64,000 bases of DNA from Methanooceanicella nereidis (GCF_021023085.1 NZ_PGCK01000007.1:62001-126000), one strand, 5' to 3'. Shown: positions 8,597 through 17,332, counted from the first letter of the stretch. Notes: a model not told the origin generated them from the sequence alone. Made by a program: numbers and translations.

Positions 8597-9394
8597 ATGG
8601 AATCATTGTTAAAAAACGCTAAAGAATACTTGATAAGATCTCAGAACCCTGACGGCTCATGGGGAAACGGCGATCCGTATATCTGCGCCCGCATACTGAA
8701 CGCATTTTCCGAGGAAGACACTCCAAAAGACGTGCTGGATAAGGGCATAGGATACCTGGTAAGCTGCCAGCAAGACGACGGGCATTACGCCGGAAAGACA
8801 AATATGTTCACCGACGCAGCTAACACGGCATATCCCATTTTGGTCCTGAACAAGTACGCTTTCCATAAAGCCAGCAAATACATCAGCACCGCGCTCATCT
8901 GGCTCATAGAGAACCAGAACGAGGACGGCTCGTGGAGCGGCAGGAATAAGAATAAAAACCTGTATACGACGACTCTCTGTCTCAGGGCACTGCATTTTTA
9001 CTATTTTTCGGGCATCGCGCGGTATAAGAAGGGTGTGGAATATTCTTTAGAGTACATTGAAAAGATGAACTTCTACCGTGAGCCCGTATCCCACGTATAT
9101 TCGCCGATAGTGAACCTGAAAAAGATAGACAGGCTCGATAAAAAGACTGAAGAACGGTTCAAATCATACGCGACACGCCTGATACATACTTCTATAATGG
9201 GCGGACAGGTCGCCGATATCGCATACTTGCTCGGTACGCTAAAAGCTCTGGATGAAAAAGAGGATAGCGCCATAGCAGAGGAATGGCTGGTATCTGCGGT
9301 GAATGAGGATGGCGGATTTGGGAAAGATCTCTATTCGAAAAGTGATCCGGGTACAACGGCTCTTGTGATACTTGCTATAGGGAACGAGTTTTAA
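8597..9394 (+). CDS. Prenyltransferase/squalene-cyclase repeat protein
   Basis: 265 residues built on alpha-alpha repeats with the QW-like motif of terpenoid cyclases and prenyltransferase beta subunits: 'QNPDGSWGNGD', 'CQQDDGHYAG', 'NQNEDGSWSG' and 'VNEDGGFGKD'. It is less than half the length of squalene-hopene cyclase and I see no DxDD catalytic motif, so cyclase activity is doubtful; a binding or scaffold role, or a small transferase-like enzyme, are alternatives. ATG 8597 is chosen over TTG 8582 because 'gggag' at 8584-8588 is correctly spaced. It is cotranscribed with the anchored hydrolase. Confidence 0.78.
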   Translation: MESLLKNAKEYLIRSQNPDGSWGNGDPYICARILNAFSEEDTPKDVLDKGIGYLVSCQQDDGHYAGKTNMFTDAANTAYPILVLNKYAFHKASKYISTALIWLIENQNEDGSWSGRNKNKNLYTTTLCLRALHFYYFSGIARYKKGVEYSLEYIEKMNFYREPVSHVYSPIVNLKKIDRLDKKTEERFKSYATRLIHTSIMGGQVADIAYLLGTLKALDEKEDSAIAEEWLVSAVNEDGGFGKDLYSKSDPGTTALVILAIGNEF

Positions 9395-9626
9395 TTTATT
9401 TATATAATTTTTTTACTGAGATCATAAAACATATATAAATATGTGAACTCTTTAGATTTTTCCAAATATCACAATTCATAAGGTAGTTAATATTATCGCG
9501 TTATCTGGAAGTTTTTTTTATCTGTCAGAAGTGTGCAAAGATAGCAACAGATAGTCCAATCTCATGAAAAAGTAACAATAAAAAGATAATGATAAATTAT
9601 AACAATAAAACCTTTGAAAATCGTAG

Positions 9627-9699
9627 TAGCCCCGTTCGGATTCGAACCGAAGTCAAAGGATCCAGAGTCCCCTATGATTGACCGCTACACTACGGGGCT
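9627..9699 (-). tRNA. tRNA-Gln, anticodon CTG
   Basis: 73-nt tRNA gene on the minus strand. The acceptor 'agccccg' pairs with 'cggggct' followed by discriminator A. The anticodon loop 'ctctgga' contains CTG, closed by a five-pair stem with two G-U pairs. The T arm has the invariant 'ggttcgaatcc'. CCA is not encoded and there is no intron. Its AT-rich flanks (9395-9626 and 9700-9979) hold no gene I can support. Confidence 0.95.
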
Positions 9700-9728
9700 A
9701 TTTTGCAACTCTAGTATATCATTCAAGC

Positions 9729-9741
9729 ATATAAAAATTTC
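9729..9741 (-). promoter_or_regulatory. TATA box for tRNA-Gln
   Basis: On the minus strand this reads as a T-run followed by 'atatg', about 30-42 bases before the 5' end of the tRNA, the usual distance for an archaeal tRNA promoter. Confidence 0.5.
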
Positions 9742-9979
9742 GCTCATTGCCGATTATTAGACACTTCGCGTATTATGGATATTAAAGCAATCGCTGAACG
9801 CTATATTAATAATTCATCTAATGCTTTGAAATGCATACACAAATATAGGGATACTACCGTTAAAATACCAAATAAATAAACGTAATCCTGATTATCTAAC
9901 TTATTATCCATCTAACGTCTATTAATCTGGAATAAAATTCGGTAAAATTAATTATACTAATCATTTTATAAATTTTAAT

Positions 9980-10876
9980 ATGCAAGAGTCTTCTCTGGAG
10001 AAGCCGGACTGGCTTAAAATACGGCCCCCAAAGACCGATAAATTCCAGTATGTCAGGAACATCATCAATGAACTCGGCCTCAACACAATATGTACCAGCT
10101 CTAAATGTCCTAATTATTTCGAATGCTGGGATGGCGGGACTGTCACTTTCATGATACTCGGCAATGTCTGTACGCGGCATTGCAGGTTTTGCTCGGTAAT
10201 TCACGGTAAGCGCGGAGAAAAAGTGGATCCCACAGAACCTGAAAGGCTTGCGGAAGCTGTCAAAAGACTTGGGCTGAACTATGCGGTCATCACATCAGTA
10301 TCAAGGGATGACCTTGACGATCACGGCTCACAGCATTACGTAGACTGTATCAAGACCATAAGATCATCCTTGCCCGGTGTCAGGATAGAAGTAGTAATTC
10401 CTGATTTTGGGGGAAGGGCGGACCTGCTTTTAAAAGTCATAAATGCCGGACCGGATGTCATCACGCATAATCTGGAAACTGTCGAAAGCCTCACACCTGT
10501 CATAAGGGATAGAAGGGCCGGATATTACAAGTCTCTTGATTTGTTAAAGAACGTTAAGCGATTTGAGCCCGGGATCGTTACAAAATCATCTGTTCTGCTG
10601 GGGCTGGGCGAGAATATCGAAGAAATAAAAGAGACGATAAAACACCTGCATGAGTCACGGGTTAACATCCTTACGATGGGGCAGTATTTGAAGCCGGGCA
10701 AAGACTGTTATCCTGTCCAGACCTATGTCAGCCCCGATGTCTTCCAGTCATTAAAAGATTTTGCAGACTCTCTTGATTTTAGCTATGTCGCCTCCGGACC
10801 GTTCGTCAGGAGCTCTTACCGGTCTGCCGGGTACTTTTTTGAGGAGGTATTGAGAAAAGGCATAAGGGGGATGTGA
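9980..10876 (+). CDS. lipA: Lipoyl synthase (radical SAM)
   Basis: Inserts two sulfur atoms into protein-bound octanoate to make the lipoyl cofactor of 2-oxoacid dehydrogenases. All hallmarks are present in 298 residues: the auxiliary cluster 'CTSSKCPNYFEC' (C-x4-C-x5-C), the radical-SAM 'CTRHCRFC' (C-x3-C-x2-C) and the C-terminal serine of 'RSSYRS' that binds the auxiliary cluster. The gene opens the 2-oxoacid dehydrogenase operon; E1 alpha begins three bases after its stop. It looks like the ordinary bacterial-type LipA. The E2 lipoyl domain encoded two genes downstream is its obvious target. Confidence 0.96.
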   Translation: MQESSLEKPDWLKIRPPKTDKFQYVRNIINELGLNTICTSSKCPNYFECWDGGTVTFMILGNVCTRHCRFCSVIHGKRGEKVDPTEPERLAEAVKRLGLNYAVITSVSRDDLDDHGSQHYVDCIKTIRSSLPGVRIEVVIPDFGGRADLLLKVINAGPDVITHNLETVESLTPVIRDRRAGYYKSLDLLKNVKRFEPGIVTKSSVLLGLGENIEEIKETIKHLHESRVNILTMGQYLKPGKDCYPVQTYVSPDVFQSLKDFADSLDFSYVASGPFVRSSYRSAGYFFEEVLRKGIRGM

Positions 10877-10879
10877 TCA

Positions 10880-11962
10880 TTGGACGAGAAATATCTTTTT
10901 AACGTCAAAAAAGGTGAGACTCTTCACATCGTGGACCAGGACGGTACTTACGACCAGGATCTTGATCCGGGCATTCCTGAAGAAACTCTGTTAAAAATGT
11001 ACCGTATGATGGTGCTTACAAGAACCTATGACGAAAAGGCGATCAAGCTGCAGCGAGCCGGAAGGATGGGCACGTACCCTCCGTGCAGCGGCCAGGAAGC
11101 TACACAGGCCGGGAGTGTCTTCGCATTAAAAAAGGATGACTGGCTTGTGCCTTCATACCGTGATATTTGCTCTATGATAACCCTCGGCATATCGATGAAA
11201 GACCTTTTTTTAGTCTGGATGGGCGACGATAACGGGAACAGGATACCAGAAGGTATCAACAGCCTCCCGATAAATATCGTCGTAGGGAGCCAGCTACTTC
11301 ATGCGACGGGATTCGCGTGGGCCGCCAATATAAAAAAGGAAAACATCGCCGTTTTAACGTATGTTGGAGACGGAGGCACTTCAAGAGGCGATTTCCATAC
11401 GTCGCTTAATTTTGCAGGGGTCTTCAATGTACCTGCAGTCTACATCATAGAAAATAATGGTTTTGCAATATCGACCAGGAATAAACAGGAAACACATGCA
11501 GAAACTCTCGCGCAAAAGGCCTTATCTTACGGTATCCGGGGTTGTCGTGTCGACGGCATGGATGTTATCGCAGTCTATGTAGCGGCAAAAGAAGCACTTG
11601 ACCGGGCGAGAAAAAAGGAAGGGCCCACTCTTATCGAGTCATTATGTTACCGCTTCGGGCCGCACACCACTTCCGATAACCCTGATCTATACAGGACAAA
11701 GGAAGAGCTTGAAAAAATAATGTCAAAGACGGATCCTGTTGTCCGTTTTAAGAATTACCTTATCAAAAAAGGGATCTGGGACGACAAAAAAGAAAGTTCC
11801 CTTCAAGAAGAAGCTGGGGATCTGGTGAACAAGGCGGCAAAAGAAGCTGAAGAGACGCCGCCACCTAAATTTGAGGAGCTATTCGAGAACGTCTTCGGCA
11901 ATATGCCTGACTATCTGCAGGATGAGATCGATCATTACAGGAAAGTCTCGGGAGGGGAATAA
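10880..11962 (+). CDS. pdhA: 2-oxoacid dehydrogenase E1 component, alpha subunit
   Basis: Thiamine-diphosphate subunit of the decarboxylating E1 enzyme (pyruvate or branched-chain 2-oxoacid). 360 residues from TTG 10880, chosen for 'aaggggga' eight bases upstream. The ThDP/Mg motif is 'GDGGTSRGDF' to 'IENNGFAIST', and 'YRFGPHTTSDNP' matches the E1 alpha phosphorylation-loop region. N-terminal 'GRMGTYPPCSGQEATQAG' is typical of bacterial and archaeal PdhA and also of BCKDH E1 alpha, so the substrate is not settled. Works as an alpha2-beta2 tetramer with the next gene product. Confidence 0.94.
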   Translation: MDEKYLFNVKKGETLHIVDQDGTYDQDLDPGIPEETLLKMYRMMVLTRTYDEKAIKLQRAGRMGTYPPCSGQEATQAGSVFALKKDDWLVPSYRDICSMITLGISMKDLFLVWMGDDNGNRIPEGINSLPINIVVGSQLLHATGFAWAANIKKENIAVLTYVGDGGTSRGDFHTSLNFAGVFNVPAVYIIENNGFAISTRNKQETHAETLAQKALSYGIRGCRVDGMDVIAVYVAAKEALDRARKKEGPTLIESLCYRFGPHTTSDNPDLYRTKEELEKIMSKTDPVVRFKNYLIKKGIWDDKKESSLQEEAGDLVNKAAKEAEETPPPKFEELFENVFGNMPDYLQDEIDHYRKVSGGE

Positions 11963-11963
11963 G

Positions 11964-12941
11964 ATGCCGATGATGAACAACATACAGGCTGTGAATGACG
12001 CTTTAATGTATGAGATGGAGAAAGACAAGAGCGTCATGGTCCTGGGAGAGGATGTGGCGCAGATAGGAGGCGTATTCAGAGGCACAAGCGGCCTTCTTGA
12101 TAAATTCGGCAGTGAACGCGTCGTCGACACTCCGCTATCGGAGAACGGCATAATCGGAACCTCCGTAGGCCTTGCATTGAACGGAATGAAGCCTGTGGCA
12201 GAGATACAGTTCTCCGGCTTTATTTATGCGGGCTATGATCAGCTCGTATCCCATGCGTCAAGGCTAAGGCAGCGGTCTATGGGACGCTTTCATGTTCCCC
12301 TGGTGGTGAGGATGCCGAACGGCGGAGGGGTCAGGGCGCTCGAACATCATAGCGAGAGCTATGAGACGATCTTCATTCATGTGCCCGGATTAAAAGTCGT
12401 GTATCCATGTACCCCTTCGGATGTGAAAGGACTATTAACATCTTCAATAAGGGATCCGGACCCTGTGGTGTTCCTTGAGCATATCAAACTATACAGGTCT
12501 TTCAGGGAAGAGGTCCCCGAAGGCGAATATACTGTGCCTATCGGGAAAGGAAGGATCGCCCGGAAAGGCAAGGACGTGACCATCGTGGCGTGGGGGGCTA
12601 TGGTAAACGTCTCCCTTGAGGCTGCGAAAAAGCTGGAGCAGAATGATATCGAAGCGGAGGTCATCGACCTCAGGACATTGAAACCTCTCGATAAAGGCAT
12701 CATACTGGATTCGGTCAAACGAACAGGCCGTGCCGTCATCGTGGAAGAATCTCAGAGGATATCGGGCTACGCTTCTTATCTGAGCGCTATCATAGGCGAA
12801 CAATGCCTTCTTTATTTGAAGGCGCCTGTATCCAGGGTCTCTGGATATGACATAAAGTTCCCGCTTTACCGGCTTGAAGAGAAGTATCTTCCTGGCCCGG
12901 AAAGTGTCATTCATGCAGTTAATAATATCATGAGCTTCTAA
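11964..12941 (+). CDS. pdhB: 2-oxoacid dehydrogenase E1 component, beta subunit
   Basis: 325-residue transketolase-like beta subunit that completes the E1 active site. ATG 11964 is selected because of 'ggagggg' at 11951-11957; the longer frame from 11871 runs over the end of E1 alpha. Landmarks are 'GEDVAQIGGVFRGTSGL', 'DTPLSENGIIG', 'GGGVRALEHHSES' (the conserved double histidine), and a C-terminal transketolase domain with 'VIDLRTLKPLD' and 'IVEESQRISGYAS'. One base separates it from E1 alpha. Confidence 0.94.
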   Translation: MPMMNNIQAVNDALMYEMEKDKSVMVLGEDVAQIGGVFRGTSGLLDKFGSERVVDTPLSENGIIGTSVGLALNGMKPVAEIQFSGFIYAGYDQLVSHASRLRQRSMGRFHVPLVVRMPNGGGVRALEHHSESYETIFIHVPGLKVVYPCTPSDVKGLLTSSIRDPDPVVFLEHIKLYRSFREEVPEGEYTVPIGKGRIARKGKDVTIVAWGAMVNVSLEAAKKLEQNDIEAEVIDLRTLKPLDKGIILDSVKRTGRAVIVEESQRISGYASYLSAIIGEQCLLYLKAPVSRVSGYDIKFPLYRLEEKYLPGPESVIHAVNNIMSF

Positions 12942-12956
12942 AAGGCTGGTGTCGAA

Positions 12957-14321
12957 ATGGCGTATGAGTTTAAACTACCTGATCTCGGGGAAGGTATCAG
13001 TACCGGAGAGATAAAAAAGTGGCATGTAAAGAAAGGCGATCCGATAGAAGAAGATGACACTCTTGTCGAGGTGGAGACGGATAAGGCAGTAGTGGAGCTT
13101 CCGGCACCGGTAAGCGGGACAGTCCAGGACATAAAGTTCTCCGAAGGCGACATGGTCAACGTAGGCTCTGTAATAGCCGTAATTGGGGAAAAGGCACCCG
13201 CCGAAAAAGAAAAAGCAGCTACGGAGCCTGAAAAAGAAGTTAAGAAAGAAGAGAAAAAACCTGAAGAGAAAAAGAAGCCCGAGGCAGCTCCGCCGTCACC
13301 GCCAAAGGCCGAGGCTAAAATGCCTGTATTAGCCACTCCTGCTACCAGGATGCTGGCTAAGGAATTGAAGGTCGATCTGGAGACTGTCGAAGGCACAGGT
13401 CCCGGCGGGCGGATAACTGACGGGGATGTTAAAAAGGCTGCAGGAAAAGCACCGGAAAAGCCGCCTGAGGCAGCTCCCACGGAAAAGGAAAAGATACCCC
13501 CGCCGGCACCGGCGATCACACCTGCTAAGGCCCCTGAAAAGCCGCCCGAGAAGGCCGAAGCTGTGCCAAAAGCAGTCCCTCCGGAAAAAGAAAAGCCTCC
13601 ATTTAAGCCTGAGGTGGCAGAAAAAGAAGAACGGACCCCGCTTAGGGGCATACGGCGCACCATCTCCGAACACATGATGAAGACGTTCATGAACAGGGCG
13701 CAGGTGACGCTGATGGATGACGCCGACGTTACAGAGCTTTACCATATCAGGAATTATGTGAACAGTGTGATCGAAGGGGATGTAAAAGTCAGCTATCTTG
13801 CTTACACTATCAAAGCTGTCGTGGCAGCGTTACGTGCATATCCCATGCTGAACGCGAGCATAGACGATGAGAAGAATGAGATCGTGATCAAGCATTATTA
13901 CAACATCGGGATAGCGGTCGAAACGCCTAGAGGCCTGATAGTCCCGGTCATTAAAGACGCGGATAAAAAGAGCATGATCGAAATATCAAAGGAGATAAAA
14001 GAGCTTGCAGAAACCGGCAGGGCCGGCAGCATAAGGGTAGATCAGATGAAGGGCGGTACCTTCACCATAGCGAACATAGGCAGCTATGGAGGGCTGTTCT
14101 CGACGCCGGTCATCAACTATCCCGAATCCGCCATACTCGAGATGCAGCAGATACGCGATACGCCCCGGGTCGTGAACGACGAGATATGCATTAGAAAAGT
14201 GATGAACCTCAGCCTGACCATAGACCACAGAATAGTCGATGGTGCGGACGGGCAGCTTTTCCTTAACTCTATAAAGCGTTTTCTCGAGGATCCTCAACTT
14301 CTATTCGTAGGGATGATCTGA
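12957..14321 (+). CDS. pdhC: 2-oxoacid dehydrogenase E2 component (dihydrolipoamide acyltransferase)
   Basis: 454 residues with the full E2 architecture: one lipoyl domain (about 1-78) with the lipoylated lysine in 'VETDKAVVELP' (Lys43), a Pro/Ala/Glu/Lys-rich linker (about 80-120), a peripheral subunit-binding domain 'ATPATRMLAKELKVDLETV' to 'GPGGRITDGDVKKA' (about 122-162), a second very rich linker (about 163-220), and the catalytic domain with 'TIDHRIVDGADG' (His424). It forms the core to which E1 and E3 attach. The single lipoyl domain is typical of Gram-positive and archaeal complexes. It begins 15 bases after E1 beta. Confidence 0.95.
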   Translation: MAYEFKLPDLGEGISTGEIKKWHVKKGDPIEEDDTLVEVETDKAVVELPAPVSGTVQDIKFSEGDMVNVGSVIAVIGEKAPAEKEKAATEPEKEVKKEEKKPEEKKKPEAAPPSPPKAEAKMPVLATPATRMLAKELKVDLETVEGTGPGGRITDGDVKKAAGKAPEKPPEAAPTEKEKIPPPAPAITPAKAPEKPPEKAEAVPKAVPPEKEKPPFKPEVAEKEERTPLRGIRRTISEHMMKTFMNRAQVTLMDDADVTELYHIRNYVNSVIEGDVKVSYLAYTIKAVVAALRAYPMLNASIDDEKNEIVIKHYYNIGIAVETPRGLIVPVIKDADKKSMIEISKEIKELAETGRAGSIRVDQMKGGTFTIANIGSYGGLFSTPVINYPESAILEMQQIRDTPRVVNDEICIRKVMNLSLTIDHRIVDGADGQLFLNSIKRFLEDPQLLFVGMI

Positions 14322-14322
14322 A

Positions 14323-15726
14323 TTGGTAGTCGGAGACATTGAGATAGGGACCGACGTTCTCGTTATCGGCGGCGGTCCGGCCGGATATACTGTCGCTGTG
14401 GAATGCGCCCGTTCCGAAATGGACGTTACGCTGGTGAACAACGGCGAACTTGGCGGATTATGCCTTCACAGGGGATGCATCCCGGTAAAAACGATAATGC
14501 ATGCGCTTGACATTTCTGAAGAATGTAAAAAAGGGGCGCCTTTCGGCGTAGATGCGGGGAACGTCTCGGTTAAATTAAAAAATGTCTACGCCTGGAAGGA
14601 CGATGTCATAGAAAAGCTGGAATCCCAGATAAAGTGCCTCTGCGATAGGTATGAAGTCCAGATGCTGGAAGGGTTCTGTTCATTCACGTCATCGAACACA
14701 GCGATGGTCCAGGGTAGCCGTGGCGAGCAAAGGATAAGGTTTAAACGCGCCGTCATTGCGACGGGCACAAGATATGAGGAGATCCCCGGATTGCCCTACG
14801 ATGATAAAAGCATACTGAACCAGGATAGCCTTATCCGAAATAAGGACTTGCCCGACGAGGTCGTCATACTGGGCGGCGGATATGGCGGCACGACGATAGG
14901 CACGTTAGCCGTTAAACTGGGGATCAGCGTCAGGATCATACATTCTGGCGATAGTCTTTTCCCAGGGATAGATGACGATATTCTTTGTCCTGTGACTAAA
15001 TGGTTGTGCGAAAACGGGGTGAAGATATATTCGGGTGACTGGTCTGTAGAAAAGAAAGATGATGTTATTTCTATAACGATAAATAAAAACGGCAATGATG
15101 ATGTCATAAAAACAAAAAAAGTCATCGTTGCTACCGGAATGATCGGGAACACGGAAAAGCTCGGCCTTGAGAATACGGAGGTAAAAATTAACGATAAAGG
15201 CTTTATCGAGGTCGATGGCGATTTTCTTACCTCGGATCCGAATATCTATGCCATAGGGGATGCCAACAATAAGCCTTATAAGAACGCGAGCAAGGCGTTT
15301 CGCGAAGGAAAGTCTTTGGCCAGGATATTGAAAGGGGGTACGGGCTTTCCCGATTATCAGGTCATGCCCCTTACCTTATCAAGCGAGCCTAAGATATCAT
15401 GCGCAGGGATGTCCGAAAAACAGGCAAAGGACGCAGGCATTGACATCCTGACCGGAATAAGCTGTTTTTCCTCGAATGGAAAAGCCGTATCATTAGGTAA
15501 GACTGATGGTTTCGTTAAAGTGATAGCTGAAAAGGGATCCCACAGGATACTCGGCGTACATATAGTCGGTCCTGCCGCGTTCGATATCGCCGACGAATCT
15601 TATCTGGCGATAGAGACGGGAGCGCGCCTTGAGGACATCGTTCTGACAGTCCATCCGCATCCTACTCTATGCGAGACACTGCAAGGGGCATGTGAAGCCG
15701 CATTGAAGAGATCAGATGGCTGGTAA
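14323..15726 (+). CDS. lpdA: Dihydrolipoyl dehydrogenase (E3)
   Basis: Flavoprotein that reoxidises dihydrolipoamide with NAD+. 467 residues from TTG 14323. The FAD fold is 'VLVIGGGPAGYTVAVECAR', the redox disulfide is 'GGLCLHRGCIPVKT' (C-x4-C), the NAD fold is 'VVILGGGYGGTTIG', the second FAD motif is 'IYAIGDAN' and the C-terminal catalytic pair is 'HPHPTLCE'. It closes the five-gene operon. The lipoate-ligase operon converges on it after a 20-base gap. Confidence 0.96.
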   Translation: MVVGDIEIGTDVLVIGGGPAGYTVAVECARSEMDVTLVNNGELGGLCLHRGCIPVKTIMHALDISEECKKGAPFGVDAGNVSVKLKNVYAWKDDVIEKLESQIKCLCDRYEVQMLEGFCSFTSSNTAMVQGSRGEQRIRFKRAVIATGTRYEEIPGLPYDDKSILNQDSLIRNKDLPDEVVILGGGYGGTTIGTLAVKLGISVRIIHSGDSLFPGIDDDILCPVTKWLCENGVKIYSGDWSVEKKDDVISITINKNGNDDVIKTKKVIVATGMIGNTEKLGLENTEVKINDKGFIEVDGDFLTSDPNIYAIGDANNKPYKNASKAFREGKSLARILKGGTGFPDYQVMPLTLSSEPKISCAGMSEKQAKDAGIDILTGISCFSSNGKAVSLGKTDGFVKVIAEKGSHRILGVHIVGPAAFDIADESYLAIETGARLEDIVLTVHPHPTLCETLQGACEAALKRSDGW

Positions 15727-15746
15727 TATAGTTGATATATTGCGGC

Positions 15747-16487
15747 TTATCTGGAAAAGTTCCATGACCGGCTCACATATTTGGATATAAGCTCATTTAC
15801 TCTCTGTATCTCTTCTTCATTTAAACGGCCAAAATAGTGTTCTTTTTCTTCCGTGAACCTGTGAAGCAAGGCATAGTAAAGTTCCTGCCCTGTCACATCA
15901 CATATTTCACTTACGCTGGTGATACCGTCTTTAAAGGACTTTACAGGCTTATCGGATAATTTCAGCCCGGAAGGCTTCAGGACAGAGAACATTGTATCCC
16001 TGTCGGCTTTATACAGTATGGTGCCGTGCTGGGTGATCACGCCGTTCCTCCTCGTCTGCGCGCTTCCTGATATCTTTTTCCCATTGACAATGACATCGTT
16101 AATCGGCCTGAACTCCGAGCCTATGCCTATGTCCGATAATGCGGAAACGATATATGAACAGATCTGGCGGTATGACATGCCTATGTCTTTAGAAAAATAC
16201 TCTTCCGGACATATCACGCTATAGGTGATCTCGCCTTCGCTGTCATGATATACGGCACCGCCTCCCGTCCTTCTTCTCACATATTCGATGCCCAGCCTCT
16301 CGCAGGTCCCTGTATCCACTTCGTCATTCATGCCCTGAAAACATCCTATGGATACAGCCGACGGATTCCATTTATAAAAGCGGATAGTAGGAGACGATGC
16401 TTTTTTTGATATGGATCCGGATATTGCCTCATCTATGGCCATGTTCTCAGCGGCCGTATGAGTTTCAAGACTTATTATTCTCCACAA
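15747..16487 (-). CDS. lplA: Lipoate-protein ligase A, catalytic subunit
   Basis: Activates lipoate or octanoate with ATP and transfers it to E2 lysines. The catalytic domain shows 'RRTGGGAVYHD' (lipoyl-AMP loop) and the conserved lysine in 'VNGKKISGSAQTR'. It lacks the C-terminal domain of bacterial LplA, which is supplied by the separate LplB encoded just upstream, as known in Thermoplasma acidophilum. TTG 16487 is preferred to GTG 16496: it gives the usual 'WRII' start and has 'aggtg' six bases before it. It overlaps LplB by about 20 bases. 246 residues. Confidence 0.9.
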   Translation of the reverse strand: MWRIISLETHTAAENMAIDEAISGSISKKASSPTIRFYKWNPSAVSIGCFQGMNDEVDTGTCERLGIEYVRRRTGGGAVYHDSEGEITYSVICPEEYFSKDIGMSYRQICSYIVSALSDIGIGSEFRPINDVIVNGKKISGSAQTRRNGVITQHGTILYKADRDTMFSVLKPSGLKLSDKPVKSFKDGITSVSEICDVTGQELYYALLHRFTEEKEHYFGRLNEEEIQRVNELISKYVSRSWNFSR

Positions 16488-16758
16488 GCAAAGCACCTAT
16501 GTATAAACCTATGATCGACGGCCCGTCCACTCCCAGCAGCTGAATGCAGTTAACTTCAAGAGCTTCGGAAAGTATTTTTTCCATATCAGATCGCTTCTCA
16601 TCGCCTTTAAGCGCGGATAGCGTCTCTTCGATGATCGAGATGCCTTCTTCAGGATAGATAAAAAAATCGCCGGTAATCAATACCTTATTTACCGGTCCTT
16701 TTGTGACCTCTAACCTGACGAATTTCCCGCCATTCACTTTTTTCTCTGCTACCGGCAT
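16465..16758 (-). CDS. lplB: Lipoate-protein ligase accessory subunit LplB
   Basis: 97-residue protein matching the stand-alone C-terminal domain of lipoate ligase: 'GGKFVRLEVTKGPVNKV' followed by 'ITGDFFIYPEEGISIIEETL'. In Thermoplasma the LplA catalytic protein needs this partner for the adenylation step. The ribosome binding site 'aaaggaac' precedes ATG 16758. It overlaps lplA at its 3' end and follows the rhodanese gene after 10 bases. Confidence 0.87.
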   Translation of the reverse strand: MPVAEKKVNGGKFVRLEVTKGPVNKVLITGDFFIYPEEGISIIEETLSALKGDEKRSDMEKILSEALEVNCIQLLGVDGPSIIGLYIGALLVENNKS

Positions 16759-16768
16759 TATCGTTCCT

Positions 16769-17122
16769 TTATGATCCGGTCTCGGTCGGATAACCTGCCT
16801 GCTTCCATTCCCTCAGGCCGCCTTTGTAATCCTTTACGTTCTTGAAACCCTGCTTTACTAATATCTTGGCGCCGCTTGTGCTTGAAGAGCAAACGAAGCT
16901 ATCGCAATAAGTGATGATATTCTCGTCCTTATCCAGCATATTTCCGGCCTTTTTCTCCAGTTCATCCAGGGGCATAGACTGGGCTCCTTTAATATGCTCT
17001 TTTTGAAAATCCGCCCTGCTCCTTACGTCTAACAGGCGGACTTTTTCACCGTTATCCAGCGACCTTTTCAAATGCTCTATACCTATGGATTTTACGTGCT
17101 CCGAATACAGTATGACCACCAT
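16769..17122 (-). CDS. Rhodanese-like sulfurtransferase
   Basis: Single-domain rhodanese of 117 residues with 'VRLLDVRSRADFQKEHIKGA' and the active-site loop 'TYCDSFVCSSS', in which the first cysteine is the expected persulfide carrier and a second cysteine lies five residues on. It may deliver sulfur, or act in redox control; its position first in the lplB-lplA operon, facing lipA, suggests a link to lipoyl sulfur supply. That link is inference. There is no ribosome binding site, and 'ttttaaatgag' lies at leaderless promoter distance before ATG 17122. Confidence 0.87.
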   Translation of the reverse strand: MVVILYSEHVKSIGIEHLKRSLDNGEKVRLLDVRSRADFQKEHIKGAQSMPLDELEKKAGNMLDKDENIITYCDSFVCSSSTSGAKILVKQGFKNVKDYKGGLREWKQAGYPTETGS

Positions 17123-17275
17123 TTTAGATTATTTTACAGGCATTAATAAACTCATTTAAAAGAAATAGCGTATTTTTTTATGAATATCTCATGCGGTATC
17201 GCAAAAATCGGCTAATTGCCATACAGTTCTACCGCATTCCATACTCCTGTATTTTTAACCGATAATAGAGAAAAA

Positions 17276-17295
17276 TTTTGGCTTAAAAGCCAAAA
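17276..17295. promoter_or_regulatory. Perfect 20-bp palindrome, operator candidate
   Basis: The sequence 'ttttggcttaaaagccaaaa' is its own reverse complement. It sits about 26 bases before the TATA box of the secreted-protein gene and about 150 bases from the divergent rhodanese start, where a dimeric regulator could bind. A hairpin role is less likely because no gene ends here. Confidence 0.5.
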
Positions 17296-17320
17296 ATATG
17301 CTAATAAGCTAAAAAATGAA

Positions 17321-17332
17321 TAAATATATAAT
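17321..17332 (+). promoter_or_regulatory. TATA box for the secreted-protein gene
   Basis: The sequence 'taaatatataat' predicts a transcript start near 17350-17355 and a leader of about 55 bases ending in the strong ribosome binding site 'gaggaggt' at 17396-17403. Confidence 0.5.

Noticed and set aside
13426-13745. Several open frames overlapping the E2 linker on both strands.
   Set aside because: They arise from the low-complexity Pro/Ala/Lys codons of the linker; none has start signals or a family match.
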